30,059 nt of DNA from JAVBRU01 sp031547595 (GTDB taxonomy: Bacteria > Bacillota > Clostridia > Christensenellales > Aristaeellaceae): positions 1 through 30,059 of the forward strand of contig JAVBRU010000024.1 in the NCBI GenBank assembly GCA_031547595.1, written 5' to 3'. The notes beneath the pieces were generated by a model. The model did not search any database and was not told the origin of the DNA. It saw only the letters and a list, made by a program, of their open reading frames with translations. The translations under genes and the position numbers were made by a program. Of this stretch, positions 7,798-14,514 are shown one piece after another. Positions within the stretch are counted from its first letter, which is position 1. Every line of letters begins with the position of its first letter.

Positions 7798-7875
7798 GAA
7801 CCGTGCCTGCCGTGCGTTATACCTATGTAAGTGCTTACAAGGAAAGATCATCAGCTTGGGAGGGACATTTCATTG

Positions 7876-8352
7876 ATGGATGCGGAACATTTTGTGGCCG
7901 AGGTACAGGCGCTGGAGGGCATGCTGTACCGCATCAGCGTCAGCATCGTGCATCATAGCTACGACGCACAGGACGCTGTGCAGCAGGCTGTGATAAACGC
8001 CTGGGCGCACCGTGGCCGGGTGGAGGAAAGCTATTTTCGCGCATGGCTCACGCGCATTGTCATCAACGAATGCCATACCGTGCTGCGCAAGCGAAAACGC
8101 CTGGTGCCTACCGAGGATATGGGCGTATATGAAGTTCATCAGCAGCCCCCGGACATCGCGCTTCGGGATGCGCTGGACAGGCTGAACGAGCAGCAGCGTC
8201 TGCCGCTGCTTTTGCACTACATGGAAGGGTTTAGCGAGCAAGAGGTGGCCAAGGCGCTTAGGCTTCCTGTGACCACCGTCAAAGGGCGCATGCACCGCGG
8301 CCGCGAGGCCCTTCGCAAACAATTATCAGAACAGGAGGTATGCGTGCAATGA
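7876..8352 (+). CDS. ECF-type RNA polymerase sigma factor
   Basis: Alternative sigma factor of the sigma-70 family, 158 residues, which directs RNA polymerase to a small set of promoters. Region 2 is at about residues 13-75 (DAQDAVQQAVINAW, then the FRAWLTRIVINECHTVLRKRKR helix that contacts the -10 element). Region 4 is at about 98-150 (LNEQQRLPLLLHYMEGFSEQEVAKAL, then LPVTTVKGRMHRGREAL, the helix-turn-helix for the -35 element). The upstream frame is open, but GGGAGGG at about 7860 supports the ATG at 7876; a TTG at 7873 is an alternative. The stop overlaps the next start as ATGA, which indicates translational coupling to the membrane protein, the probable regulator of its activity. Confidence 0.92.
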   Translation: MDAEHFVAEVQALEGMLYRISVSIVHHSYDAQDAVQQAVINAWAHRGRVEESYFRAWLTRIVINECHTVLRKRKRLVPTEDMGVYEVHQQPPDIALRDALDRLNEQQRLPLLLHYMEGFSEQEVAKALRLPVTTVKGRMHRGREALRKQLSEQEVCVQ

Positions 8353-9164
8353 AAAAGAATTCTCTGACGGAAGATCAGCTCAAGCGCGCGTTCACTGCGC
8401 CGCCTCCGCACTTTTCCGATGCGCTGCAAGGGACGCTTGACGCGCTTCAAAAGAAACAGGAGGAAAAAGTAGTGAAGAAAAGAACCTACACAGCGCTGGT
8501 TGCGGCGCTTTTGGCCATGCTGCTTTTGACCGGCGTCGTCTACGCCATGAGCACTTCGCCCACGGCCGATGTGTTTGGCTGGTTCTATGGCGAGGAGTTC
8601 AAGCAAAAGCTGCTGGCGGGGGACAGCGCCTTCGTGGAGAGCAGCTATACCGCGGGGGATGTAACGTTCACGCTGGACGAAGTAGTGTATGCCGATGGCA
8701 TTTTGTATGGCAGCGGCACCATCCGCGTGGCGGAGGGCAAGGATGCGGTGCTGATCACGGACGACTTTCCGCTGTCCGACCCAGTTGGGTATGACGTGCA
8801 TTACCATATGGAGGTGCCGGTGCCGGAGGGCACGCCCACCTATGCGCAGCTGGCGCAAGAGCGCGGGTGCAAAATCCTGCTGGTACGCACCATGCCGGAT
8901 GGCTATCTGATCAACGATGAACTATATTATGGCGATATCGGCTATGCCACACTGCCCAATCTGGATGGTTCCTTCGGATTTACGTTTGAGCTGTTTGGCG
9001 GGGATGGAGATATCGAAAAGGCAGAATCCTACACCATACAGATGTACGTTGACATCGTGGAGGTGGAAGACGACGGCACGGAATACGGCAACATGCTGTA
9101 TGATTCGCCCCATTCTCTACAGACCAGCGAATGGCTGGTGGATGTGAAGCCAGTGATTCAATAG
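8349..9164 (+). CDS. Membrane-anchored DUF4179-like protein, probable anti-sigma partner
   Basis: A 271-residue protein with one membrane segment at about residues 46-68. The short cytoplasmic N-terminus contains a phrase AFTAPPPHFSDALQGTLDAL of the kind found in anti-sigma-type proteins coupled to ECF factors. The extracellular part (69-271) starts MSTSPTADVFGWFYGEEF and resembles the DUF4179 ectodomain. The start at 8349 was chosen over the ATG at 8340 because the GGAGG at 8334-8338 is directly adjacent to the latter. It overlaps the sigma stop by 4 bp. The likely role is to hold the sigma factor at the membrane until an outside signal is sensed. This rests on gene coupling and topology, as no zinc-type anti-sigma motif (HxxxCxxC) is present. 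Confidence 0.8.
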   Translation: MKKNSLTEDQLKRAFTAPPPHFSDALQGTLDALQKKQEEKVVKKRTYTALVAALLAMLLLTGVVYAMSTSPTADVFGWFYGEEFKQKLLAGDSAFVESSYTAGDVTFTLDEVVYADGILYGSGTIRVAEGKDAVLITDDFPLSDPVGYDVHYHMEVPVPEGTPTYAQLAQERGCKILLVRTMPDGYLINDELYYGDIGYATLPNLDGSFGFTFELFGGDGDIEKAESYTIQMYVDIVEVEDDGTEYGNMLYDSPHSLQTSEWLVDVKPVIQ

Positions 9165-9172
9165 GCACAAGC

Positions 9173-9210
9173 AAAAGAGCTGTCGGATTGCCCGGCAGCT
9201 CTTTTGTTTT
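9173..9210. terminator. Bidirectional intrinsic terminator
   Basis: A 14-bp stem with one G-T pair (9173-9186 with 9192-9205) has a five-base loop, an A-run on the left and a T-run on the right. It can end transcription of both the sigma/anti-sigma operon and the convergent histidine kinase gene, which stops at 9216. Confidence 0.9.
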
Positions 9211-9215
9211 GCGCT

Positions 9216-11816
9216 TTATCTCAAATACTGCGCAATGGTGCTATACAGCACATCCACATCAATAGGTTTGGACAAATGGCCATTCATCCCGGCCTCCTTG
9301 GCCAGTGCCACATCCTCATTAAACGCATTTGCCGTCATGGCCAGTATGGGGATAATCCCGGCACCGGGGTGCTTGGAGGAGCGGATGGCGCGCGTCGCCT
9401 CATAGCCGTTCATCCGGGGCATTTGCACGTCCATCAATATTAGTGAGTAGGTGGCAGGGGGGGTGCTTATAAATATTTCAACAGCCTCCTGCCCGTCCTG
9501 TGCACAATCCACCAACAGGCCCACGTCGTTCAGCAGCACCATGGCGATTTCCTGGTTGATCACGTTGTCTTCCACCAGCAGAATGCGTTTTCCGCGGAAA
9601 TCGTATGCCGAATCCTCATGCGCAGGGACGGCTGCCCGGGCTGATCTGGGCATCACAATGGTATTGAGTGTGTTATAGATGGAGGAAGTAAACAGCGGCT
9701 TGGAGATGAAACCATTTACCCCGGCGTCCCGAGCTTCCTGCTCAATCACGCTCCAGTCATAGGCGCTGATGATGATAATCAATGTGTCTGGCCCCAGATG
9801 CTTACGGATGGCACGCGCGGTTTCGACGCCGTCCATATCTGGCATGCACCAGTCGATAAAGCATACGTCATAGTCGTTGCCCTTTTGATGCGCCTCCAGG
9901 GTGAGCGCAACTGCTTCCTTGCCGCTGCATACCCAGTTGGCGTGGATGCCGAGTTGCTCCAAGAGCACCGTTGTATGCTCGCACGTGCTTTGGTCGTCGT
10001 CCACCACCAGTACCTGCAGGGTATCAAACCCGGCATCTTGATGAACTATTTCTGCCCCTTCCACGCGCCCAAGGGGCAGCTCCACTGTGAACTCCGTGCC
10101 CTCACCCGGCGCACTCTTTACGCTGATGCTGCCATTCATCAAGGTAACCAGGTTTTTGGCAATGGACATGCCAAGCCCGGTGCCGCCATACTTTTGCGCG
10201 ATGGAAGGATCGGCCTGCTCAAAGGGAGAGTAGAGGTTCGCAAGAAAATCCTCACTCATGCCAATACCGGTGTCCCGCACCACAAAGCGGAGGAATACCT
10301 GGGATTTTTTTACCCGAAGCTGTGTGATTTCCAGACTAATGTCACCACCAGCAGGCGTAAATTTGATTGCGTTCGACAAAAGGTTGATTAACACCTGATG
10401 GATGCGCAGTGCGTCTCCAGTAAAGGTTTCTTCTGTAATGCCCGTGAGTATGACCTCAAAATTCTGTCCATTGTCTGTAGCCTGGGGATAAATCATACTG
10501 GTAACAGATTCGATCAACTTGCGAAAATCGAAGGGTTCGTTGCTGACCACAAGTTTGCTATCATCAATCTTAGACATATCCAGCACATCGTTGACCAGCG
10601 ACAACAAATGTCCGGAGGATGTGGTGATCTTTTTGAGACAGCCTTCCACGTAGGGCAGGTCGTCAAAGTGCCGAAGCGCAATGGTGGTCATGCCGATGAT
10701 AGTGTTCATGGGCGTGCGAATTTCGTGCGACATGCGCGAAAGGAAATCACGCTTGGCATTATTGGCCTTGTGTGCGCTGTTGAGCGCGTCAGTCAGCGCG
10801 TTTTGTCGCTCGATGGCCTGGGTTTGATCAGACAATACGGCTATACTGCGCTGTAGTTTTTCCTTGGAGTAAATGGGGTAGAGGCGCAGCTTCAGCTCCA
10901 GTACCTTCCCATGCAGGATATATTGCAAATCAACTTCGTTGTTTTGGGCAAGCTGCTCCGGGGACACCACCTTCAATAGCTTGGGCATCGACTCGGGCGT
11001 CAAATGCTCTTTGAGTGCCATTGCGTCCTGATAAAACTGCTCCTGGCGCATCTCTAGCAAGCGCGTGCAGTTTTCGCTGACATATTCCATTTTTTTTGAT
11101 TCGTGGTCAAAGATGAAGAACACATCGTCAATGCTGGTGGCCAAGAGATCAAACAGCTTTTCGCGATATGCTATCTCTTTGCCTTTACGCCACTCGCTGA
11201 TGTTACTGACCACGGCCAGAGCAACAATCATAGCGCACAGCACCAGTGCGCCTATGGTGGCGGTCACCTTGGTTTGCTGCGCTGTATCCAGCATCATATG
11301 AATTTTTCCGTCCGCCGTGTTGGCAATGCGCAGCAAAACCTCATTTACCTGGTCGCTGTAGGGGTTGACGTTGACTTCGGTGTAATTGGTAGTTTCTTCT
11401 AGCGTGAAGGCGGGTCCAAAAAGATCCACTGCGGCGAGGCGCGCCTCGCGCACTCTCTTGAGCGCGACTTCCAGCTGTACTACATCCTGCGGATCGCCCA
11501 GATAATATTGACGGATAGTCGCAAGGGATTCATCCTGCAGTTGATCGCGCACATGCAGCATATCCTTCACTTCATTCACGTTCTGCTGATAATCAGATTG
11601 CAGCAGAGTGGGCAAATACTGCCTCATCTCCGCCAAGCGGGTCTGCATAGACTGAGCAGCCATGCGCACACGGTAGGGATGCTCATACATTTGATTGGCT
11701 TGCGAGGCAATATTGGAAACAGAGTAAATTGAAAAGCCTGTAAAAGTTACAGCCAATATGCATACGGCGATGGTGCCCATTGCCAACCAGTTCCATTGTT
11801 TCTTTTTCACGTTCAA
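9216..11816 (-). CDS. Hybrid sensor histidine kinase with two receiver domains
   Basis: A membrane sensor kinase of 866 residues. Two membrane segments (about 11-33 and 184-206) flank an outside helical sensor domain of about 150 residues. A PAS-like region follows (about 220-340). Next is the HisKA phosphoacceptor SRMSHEIRTPMN with H364, then the ATPase domain with N box LINLLSNAIKFT (476-487), DTGIG (515-519) and GGTGLGMSI (544-552). Two receivers come last: VVDDDQ at 604-609 with phosphoacceptor D655 in FIDWCMPDMDG, and LVEDN at 747-751 with D796 in LMDVQMPRMNG; each has a KP switch lysine. No Hpt domain or separate output regulator is seen in the window, so the final target of the phosphorelay is unknown. 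It is transcribed alone, with a shared terminator downstream. Confidence 0.93.
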   Translation of the reverse strand: MNVKKKQWNWLAMGTIAVCILAVTFTGFSIYSVSNIASQANQMYEHPYRVRMAAQSMQTRLAEMRQYLPTLLQSDYQQNVNEVKDMLHVRDQLQDESLATIRQYYLGDPQDVVQLEVALKRVREARLAAVDLFGPAFTLEETTNYTEVNVNPYSDQVNEVLLRIANTADGKIHMMLDTAQQTKVTATIGALVLCAMIVALAVVSNISEWRKGKEIAYREKLFDLLATSIDDVFFIFDHESKKMEYVSENCTRLLEMRQEQFYQDAMALKEHLTPESMPKLLKVVSPEQLAQNNEVDLQYILHGKVLELKLRLYPIYSKEKLQRSIAVLSDQTQAIERQNALTDALNSAHKANNAKRDFLSRMSHEIRTPMNTIIGMTTIALRHFDDLPYVEGCLKKITTSSGHLLSLVNDVLDMSKIDDSKLVVSNEPFDFRKLIESVTSMIYPQATDNGQNFEVILTGITEETFTGDALRIHQVLINLLSNAIKFTPAGGDISLEITQLRVKKSQVFLRFVVRDTGIGMSEDFLANLYSPFEQADPSIAQKYGGTGLGMSIAKNLVTLMNGSISVKSAPGEGTEFTVELPLGRVEGAEIVHQDAGFDTLQVLVVDDDQSTCEHTTVLLEQLGIHANWVCSGKEAVALTLEAHQKGNDYDVCFIDWCMPDMDGVETARAIRKHLGPDTLIIIISAYDWSVIEQEARDAGVNGFISKPLFTSSIYNTLNTIVMPRSARAAVPAHEDSAYDFRGKRILLVEDNVINQEIAMVLLNDVGLLVDCAQDGQEAVEIFISTPPATYSLILMDVQMPRMNGYEATRAIRSSKHPGAGIIPILAMTANAFNEDVALAKEAGMNGHLSKPIDVDVLYSTIAQYLR

Positions 11817-11989
11817 TCACCCTTGTATTCTATACCACATGTTTGCATTGTTTGGCGTGCATCATCATAAATTACAGTTTTACGAATCGGCATACCATGT
11901 ATTGTAACATGCTCGTTCTGGAAAGTATAGAGGGATTTCGAGGAACAAGGATGTTTCTTTCACGGCACAAAACAAGAGTTTCGATGTAA

Positions 11990-12811
11990 CTATAATGTAA
12001 TTTTTTCAAAAAGCATATTGCAAGTACCCAGACGAAAGGCATATTTAAAACCGCAATCCCGCAAAAAGGCGGGCATCTGGTCAAACGCAGCATCCAAATA
12101 TTGCGGGTCATGGCAGTCGGATGTAACTATTACATTGCCACCAATCCTGTGCCAGTGGTGTAACAGGGCAGTACTGGGGTAAGGGGACTTCATGCCATAG
12201 CGTGGAATACCCCCTGTGTTGACTTCCAGCAATGCCCCGGTGGGCTGGATGCCATCCAGCGCGGCGCAGGCGAGGGAGAGATATTCCGCGCCGTTCTCGT
12301 CAAAATAACAGTTGTCGATATTGTTCTTGCGCACAATATCAAAATGACCTACAATCTGCGGGCGGTACGCGCGCACATAGCCGGAGAAGAAGTTGTAATA
12401 GGTCTTGGCCAGCATCAGCCCGTCGCCGTGGAAAACCTCGTCCACATAAGCGCGCAGCTTTTCTTTGTTGCCATCCACAGGCACATAGCCTGTGGCGGTG
12501 GGCAGATAATGCAGCGAGGCCAGGATGTAATCATACGGCGCGCAGTCGGCAAAGGAAAACAGATCCCGCTCGATACCCACATGAATGCGCAGTTTGTGGG
12601 TATATTCCTTTTGCAGGGAGCGAAGCTCTGCAATGTAGGCCTGTTCCTGGCCTGGATCAATGCTGTATTTGGGCTCAAAGTGCTGCGCGGCGTGGGAGGT
12701 GAAGCCAAGGCTCACAAAGCCCAGCTCGATGGCACGCTCTATCATCTGGCGGGCAGACACTTTGCCATCGCAATAGTTGGTATGCACGTGCGCACTGGAC
12801 AGGATGCTCAT
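11990..12811 (-). CDS. PHP-family phosphatase, histidinol-phosphatase-like
   Basis: A 273-residue member of the PHP metal-dependent phosphoesterases. The metal-binding residues appear as AHVHTNYCDG (residues 7-16), the histidine in GFTSHA (H40), the glutamate in VGIERD, the ASLHYLP histidine and the C-terminal TSDCHDP. This set matches HisK/HisJ-type histidinol-phosphate phosphatases, which make the second-last step of histidine synthesis. No other histidine gene is visible, so another phosphate ester is equally possible. The frame is open for 67 codons upstream in overlap with the previous gene, but the start at 12811 has GGAGGTG ahead of it and gives the proper family N-terminus. It overlaps the stop of the IMPase-family gene as ATGA and is the second gene of that operon. 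Confidence 0.88.
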   Translation of the reverse strand: MSILSSAHVHTNYCDGKVSARQMIERAIELGFVSLGFTSHAAQHFEPKYSIDPGQEQAYIAELRSLQKEYTHKLRIHVGIERDLFSFADCAPYDYILASLHYLPTATGYVPVDGNKEKLRAYVDEVFHGDGLMLAKTYYNFFSGYVRAYRPQIVGHFDIVRKNNIDNCYFDENGAEYLSLACAALDGIQPTGALLEVNTGGIPRYGMKSPYPSTALLHHWHRIGGNVIVTSDCHDPQYLDAAFDQMPAFLRDCGFKYAFRLGTCNMLFEKITL

Positions 12812-13563
12812 TGCAGCACCTCCAAAGCCTGGCCTTTGCACAGGGGATTGCAGGCCAGCACGGCGGTGGGTGCTTCGTAATAAAGGGAGGGCTGCTCGAA
12901 GGTCATAAACACGCCGCCGGCCTCCATCACAATCAGCGAGCCTGCCGCGATGTCCCAGGGCGATAACTGCAGCTCGAAGAACACATCTGCTCTGCCACAG
13001 GCGATATCGCACAAATCCAGCGCGGCGGAGCCGCTGCGGCGAAGGTCACCCGCTTTCAGCAAAAACTGATGCGCCGCATGCATGGTGCGCTGCGCCAGAT
13101 TGCTGTTGTAGGGCGAGGTGCCAAAGGCCACCATGGCGCGGTCAAAAGCGATGTTGGATACATGGATGGAGGAGCCGTTGCAAAATGCACCCTTGCCATC
13201 CTCGGCGGTGAACAACTCCTGGGTGTAGGGGTTATAAATCACGCCCAGCACGGGGCGTTTGTGCTTGAGCAGCGCAATGGAGATGGCCGAATGATTGCGG
13301 CGGCGCATGAAATTGAGCGTGCCGTCAATGGGATCGACCACCCAGGTGGGCGCGTCCGTGAGGGGATTGTTCTGCTTCTCTTCCGCAAAAAAAGCGGCGG
13401 CGGGCAGAAGGTTTGAAAGCTCGTGCTGGATCAGGGCCTGCACGGCCACATCGGCATCGGTCACAAAGTTGTAATGCCCTTCCTTCTGGTGCGCGGCGGC
13501 GTTTTGAAAGTTCAGCATCAGCGCGCCCGCTTTCAGCGCAATGTCGGTCACTTGCTTCAGCAT
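12808..13563 (-). CDS. Inositol monophosphatase family phosphatase
   Basis: A 251-residue magnesium-dependent, lithium-sensitive-type phosphatase. The signature motifs are present: FFAEEKQ with the metal-binding glutamates, WVVDPIDGTLNF (the DPIDGT metal site) and SPWDIAAGSLIVMEAGG near the C-terminus. Members act on inositol-1-phosphate, fructose-1,6-bisphosphate, PAP or histidinol phosphate, and the sequence alone does not decide which. The start at 13563 follows GGGAGGGT and is preferred over ATGs further upstream. The gene is the first of a two-gene operon with the PHP phosphatase and is read from a promoter that overlaps the divergent ttcA promoter. Pairing with a histidinol-phosphatase-like enzyme suggests, weakly, related substrates. 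Confidence 0.9.
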   Translation of the reverse strand: MLKQVTDIALKAGALMLNFQNAAAHQKEGHYNFVTDADVAVQALIQHELSNLLPAAAFFAEEKQNNPLTDAPTWVVDPIDGTLNFMRRRNHSAISIALLKHKRPVLGVIYNPYTQELFTAEDGKGAFCNGSSIHVSNIAFDRAMVAFGTSPYNSNLAQRTMHAAHQFLLKAGDLRRSGSAALDLCDIACGRADVFFELQLSPWDIAAGSLIVMEAGGVFMTFEQPSLYYEAPTAVLACNPLCKGQALEVLQ

Positions 13564-13600
13564 AGACCCTCCCGAAAAAAATGTAATCTGTTTCCGTTTC

Positions 13601-13629
13601 ATGGTAGCACGATCGGCTGACATTTTCAA
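13601..13629 (-). promoter_or_regulatory. Promoter for the IMPase-PHP operon
   Basis: On the minus strand TTGAAA (13624-13629) and TACCAT (13601-13606) are 17 bases apart, about 38 bases upstream of the IMPase start. It overlaps the oppositely directed ttcA promoter. Confidence 0.5.
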
Positions 13630-13645
13630 TGGCTTGTGATATAAT
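13617..13645 (+). promoter_or_regulatory. Promoter for ttcA and copA
   Basis: CTGACA (13617-13622) and a perfect TATAAT (13640-13645) with a 17-base spacer, about 30 bases before the ttcA start codon. Because copA overlaps ttcA, this promoter probably serves both. Confidence 0.75.
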
Positions 13646-13674
13646 CAATTGAAATTATTGCAAGGAGACTACAC

Positions 13675-14514
13675 ATGCAAATCGAAACCGCCGAAATTAT
13701 CAGCAGCCGCAGCATCCAGCGGGATTTTCGAAAACCCATCTGGCGCAAATTTTTGTCGTCCGTACGCACCTATGGCTTGATCGAGGCGGGCGACCATGTG
13801 GCGGTGTGCATCTCCGGGGGCAAGGATTCCCTGGCGCTGGCGGTGTGCATGCGGGAATTGAGCAAATACAGCGATGTGCCCTTTCAGGTAAGCTATCTGA
13901 GCATGGACCCCGGCTATACGCCGGACAACCGCGCCCGGATGATCGGGAACGCGCAAAAGCTGGGCTTTGATGTAACGGTGTTTGACAGCCCGATATTTGA
14001 GGCGGTGGATGAGACGGACAAATCCCCCTGCCATGTGTGCGCCGCCATGCGCCGCGGCTACTTATATAAGGAAGCGAAGAAACTGGGTTGTAACAAAATC
14101 GCGCTGGGGCATCATATGGATGACGCGGTGGAGACCATCGTACTCAGCCTGTTTTATGGCGGCGAGTACAAGACCATGATGCCAAGGCTGAAAAGCAAGA
14201 ACTTCGAGGGTATGGAGCTGATCCGCCCACTGTATCTGGTGCGGGAAAAAGACATCATCGCCTGGAAGGATTTTATGGGGCTGGAAACGCTGCGCTGCGC
14301 GTGCAAAGTGACCCAAAGCGAGGACGGCGGCAAGCGCAAGCAAGTGAAGGACTTGCTGGCGCGGCTGGAGGGGGAAACGCCCGCCCTCTTTGGCAATATA
14401 TTTCACAGCATCGAAAAGGTGAACTTATCCACCGTGCTGGGCTACCGCTTGCATAACGGGGATGAGATTACCCGCGTACTGCGGGGAGAGGAAGACAATG
14501 AAACAGAAATTTGA
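13675..14514 (+). CDS. ttcA: TtcA-like tRNA 2-thiocytidine synthetase, PP-loop ATPase
   Basis: A 279-residue member of the TtcA/TilS PP-loop family. TtcA adds sulfur to cytidine 32 of certain tRNAs, using ATP and an iron-sulfur cluster. The PP-loop SGGKDS is at residues 47-52, CHVC at 119-122 and a CAC pair at 208-210; this matches the arrangement of the three cluster-binding cysteines in TtcA. GHHMDDAVETIVLSLFYGG (145-163) is also a family signature. The ATG at 13675 has CAAGGAG ahead of it. Its last 17 bases overlap copA, so the two are co-transcribed and perhaps coupled. Other PP-loop thiolation enzymes share this fold, so the precise tRNA position is inferred from the family. Confidence 0.85.
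   Translation: MQIETAEIISSRSIQRDFRKPIWRKFLSSVRTYGLIEAGDHVAVCISGGKDSLALAVCMRELSKYSDVPFQVSYLSMDPGYTPDNRARMIGNAQKLGFDVTVFDSPIFEAVDETDKSPCHVCAAMRRGYLYKEAKKLGCNKIALGHHMDDAVETIVLSLFYGGEYKTMMPRLKSKNFEGMELIRPLYLVREKDIIAWKDFMGLETLRCACKVTQSEDGGKRKQVKDLLARLEGETPALFGNIFHSIEKVNLSTVLGYRLHNGDEITRVLRGEEDNETEI

Noticed and set aside
11817..11989. Promoter or terminator between the histidine kinase and the PHP phosphatase gene
   Set aside because: Several TATA-like hexamers occur on the minus strand (for example near 11926-11931), but none has a -35 box at proper spacing, and no clear hairpin ends the phosphatase operon.
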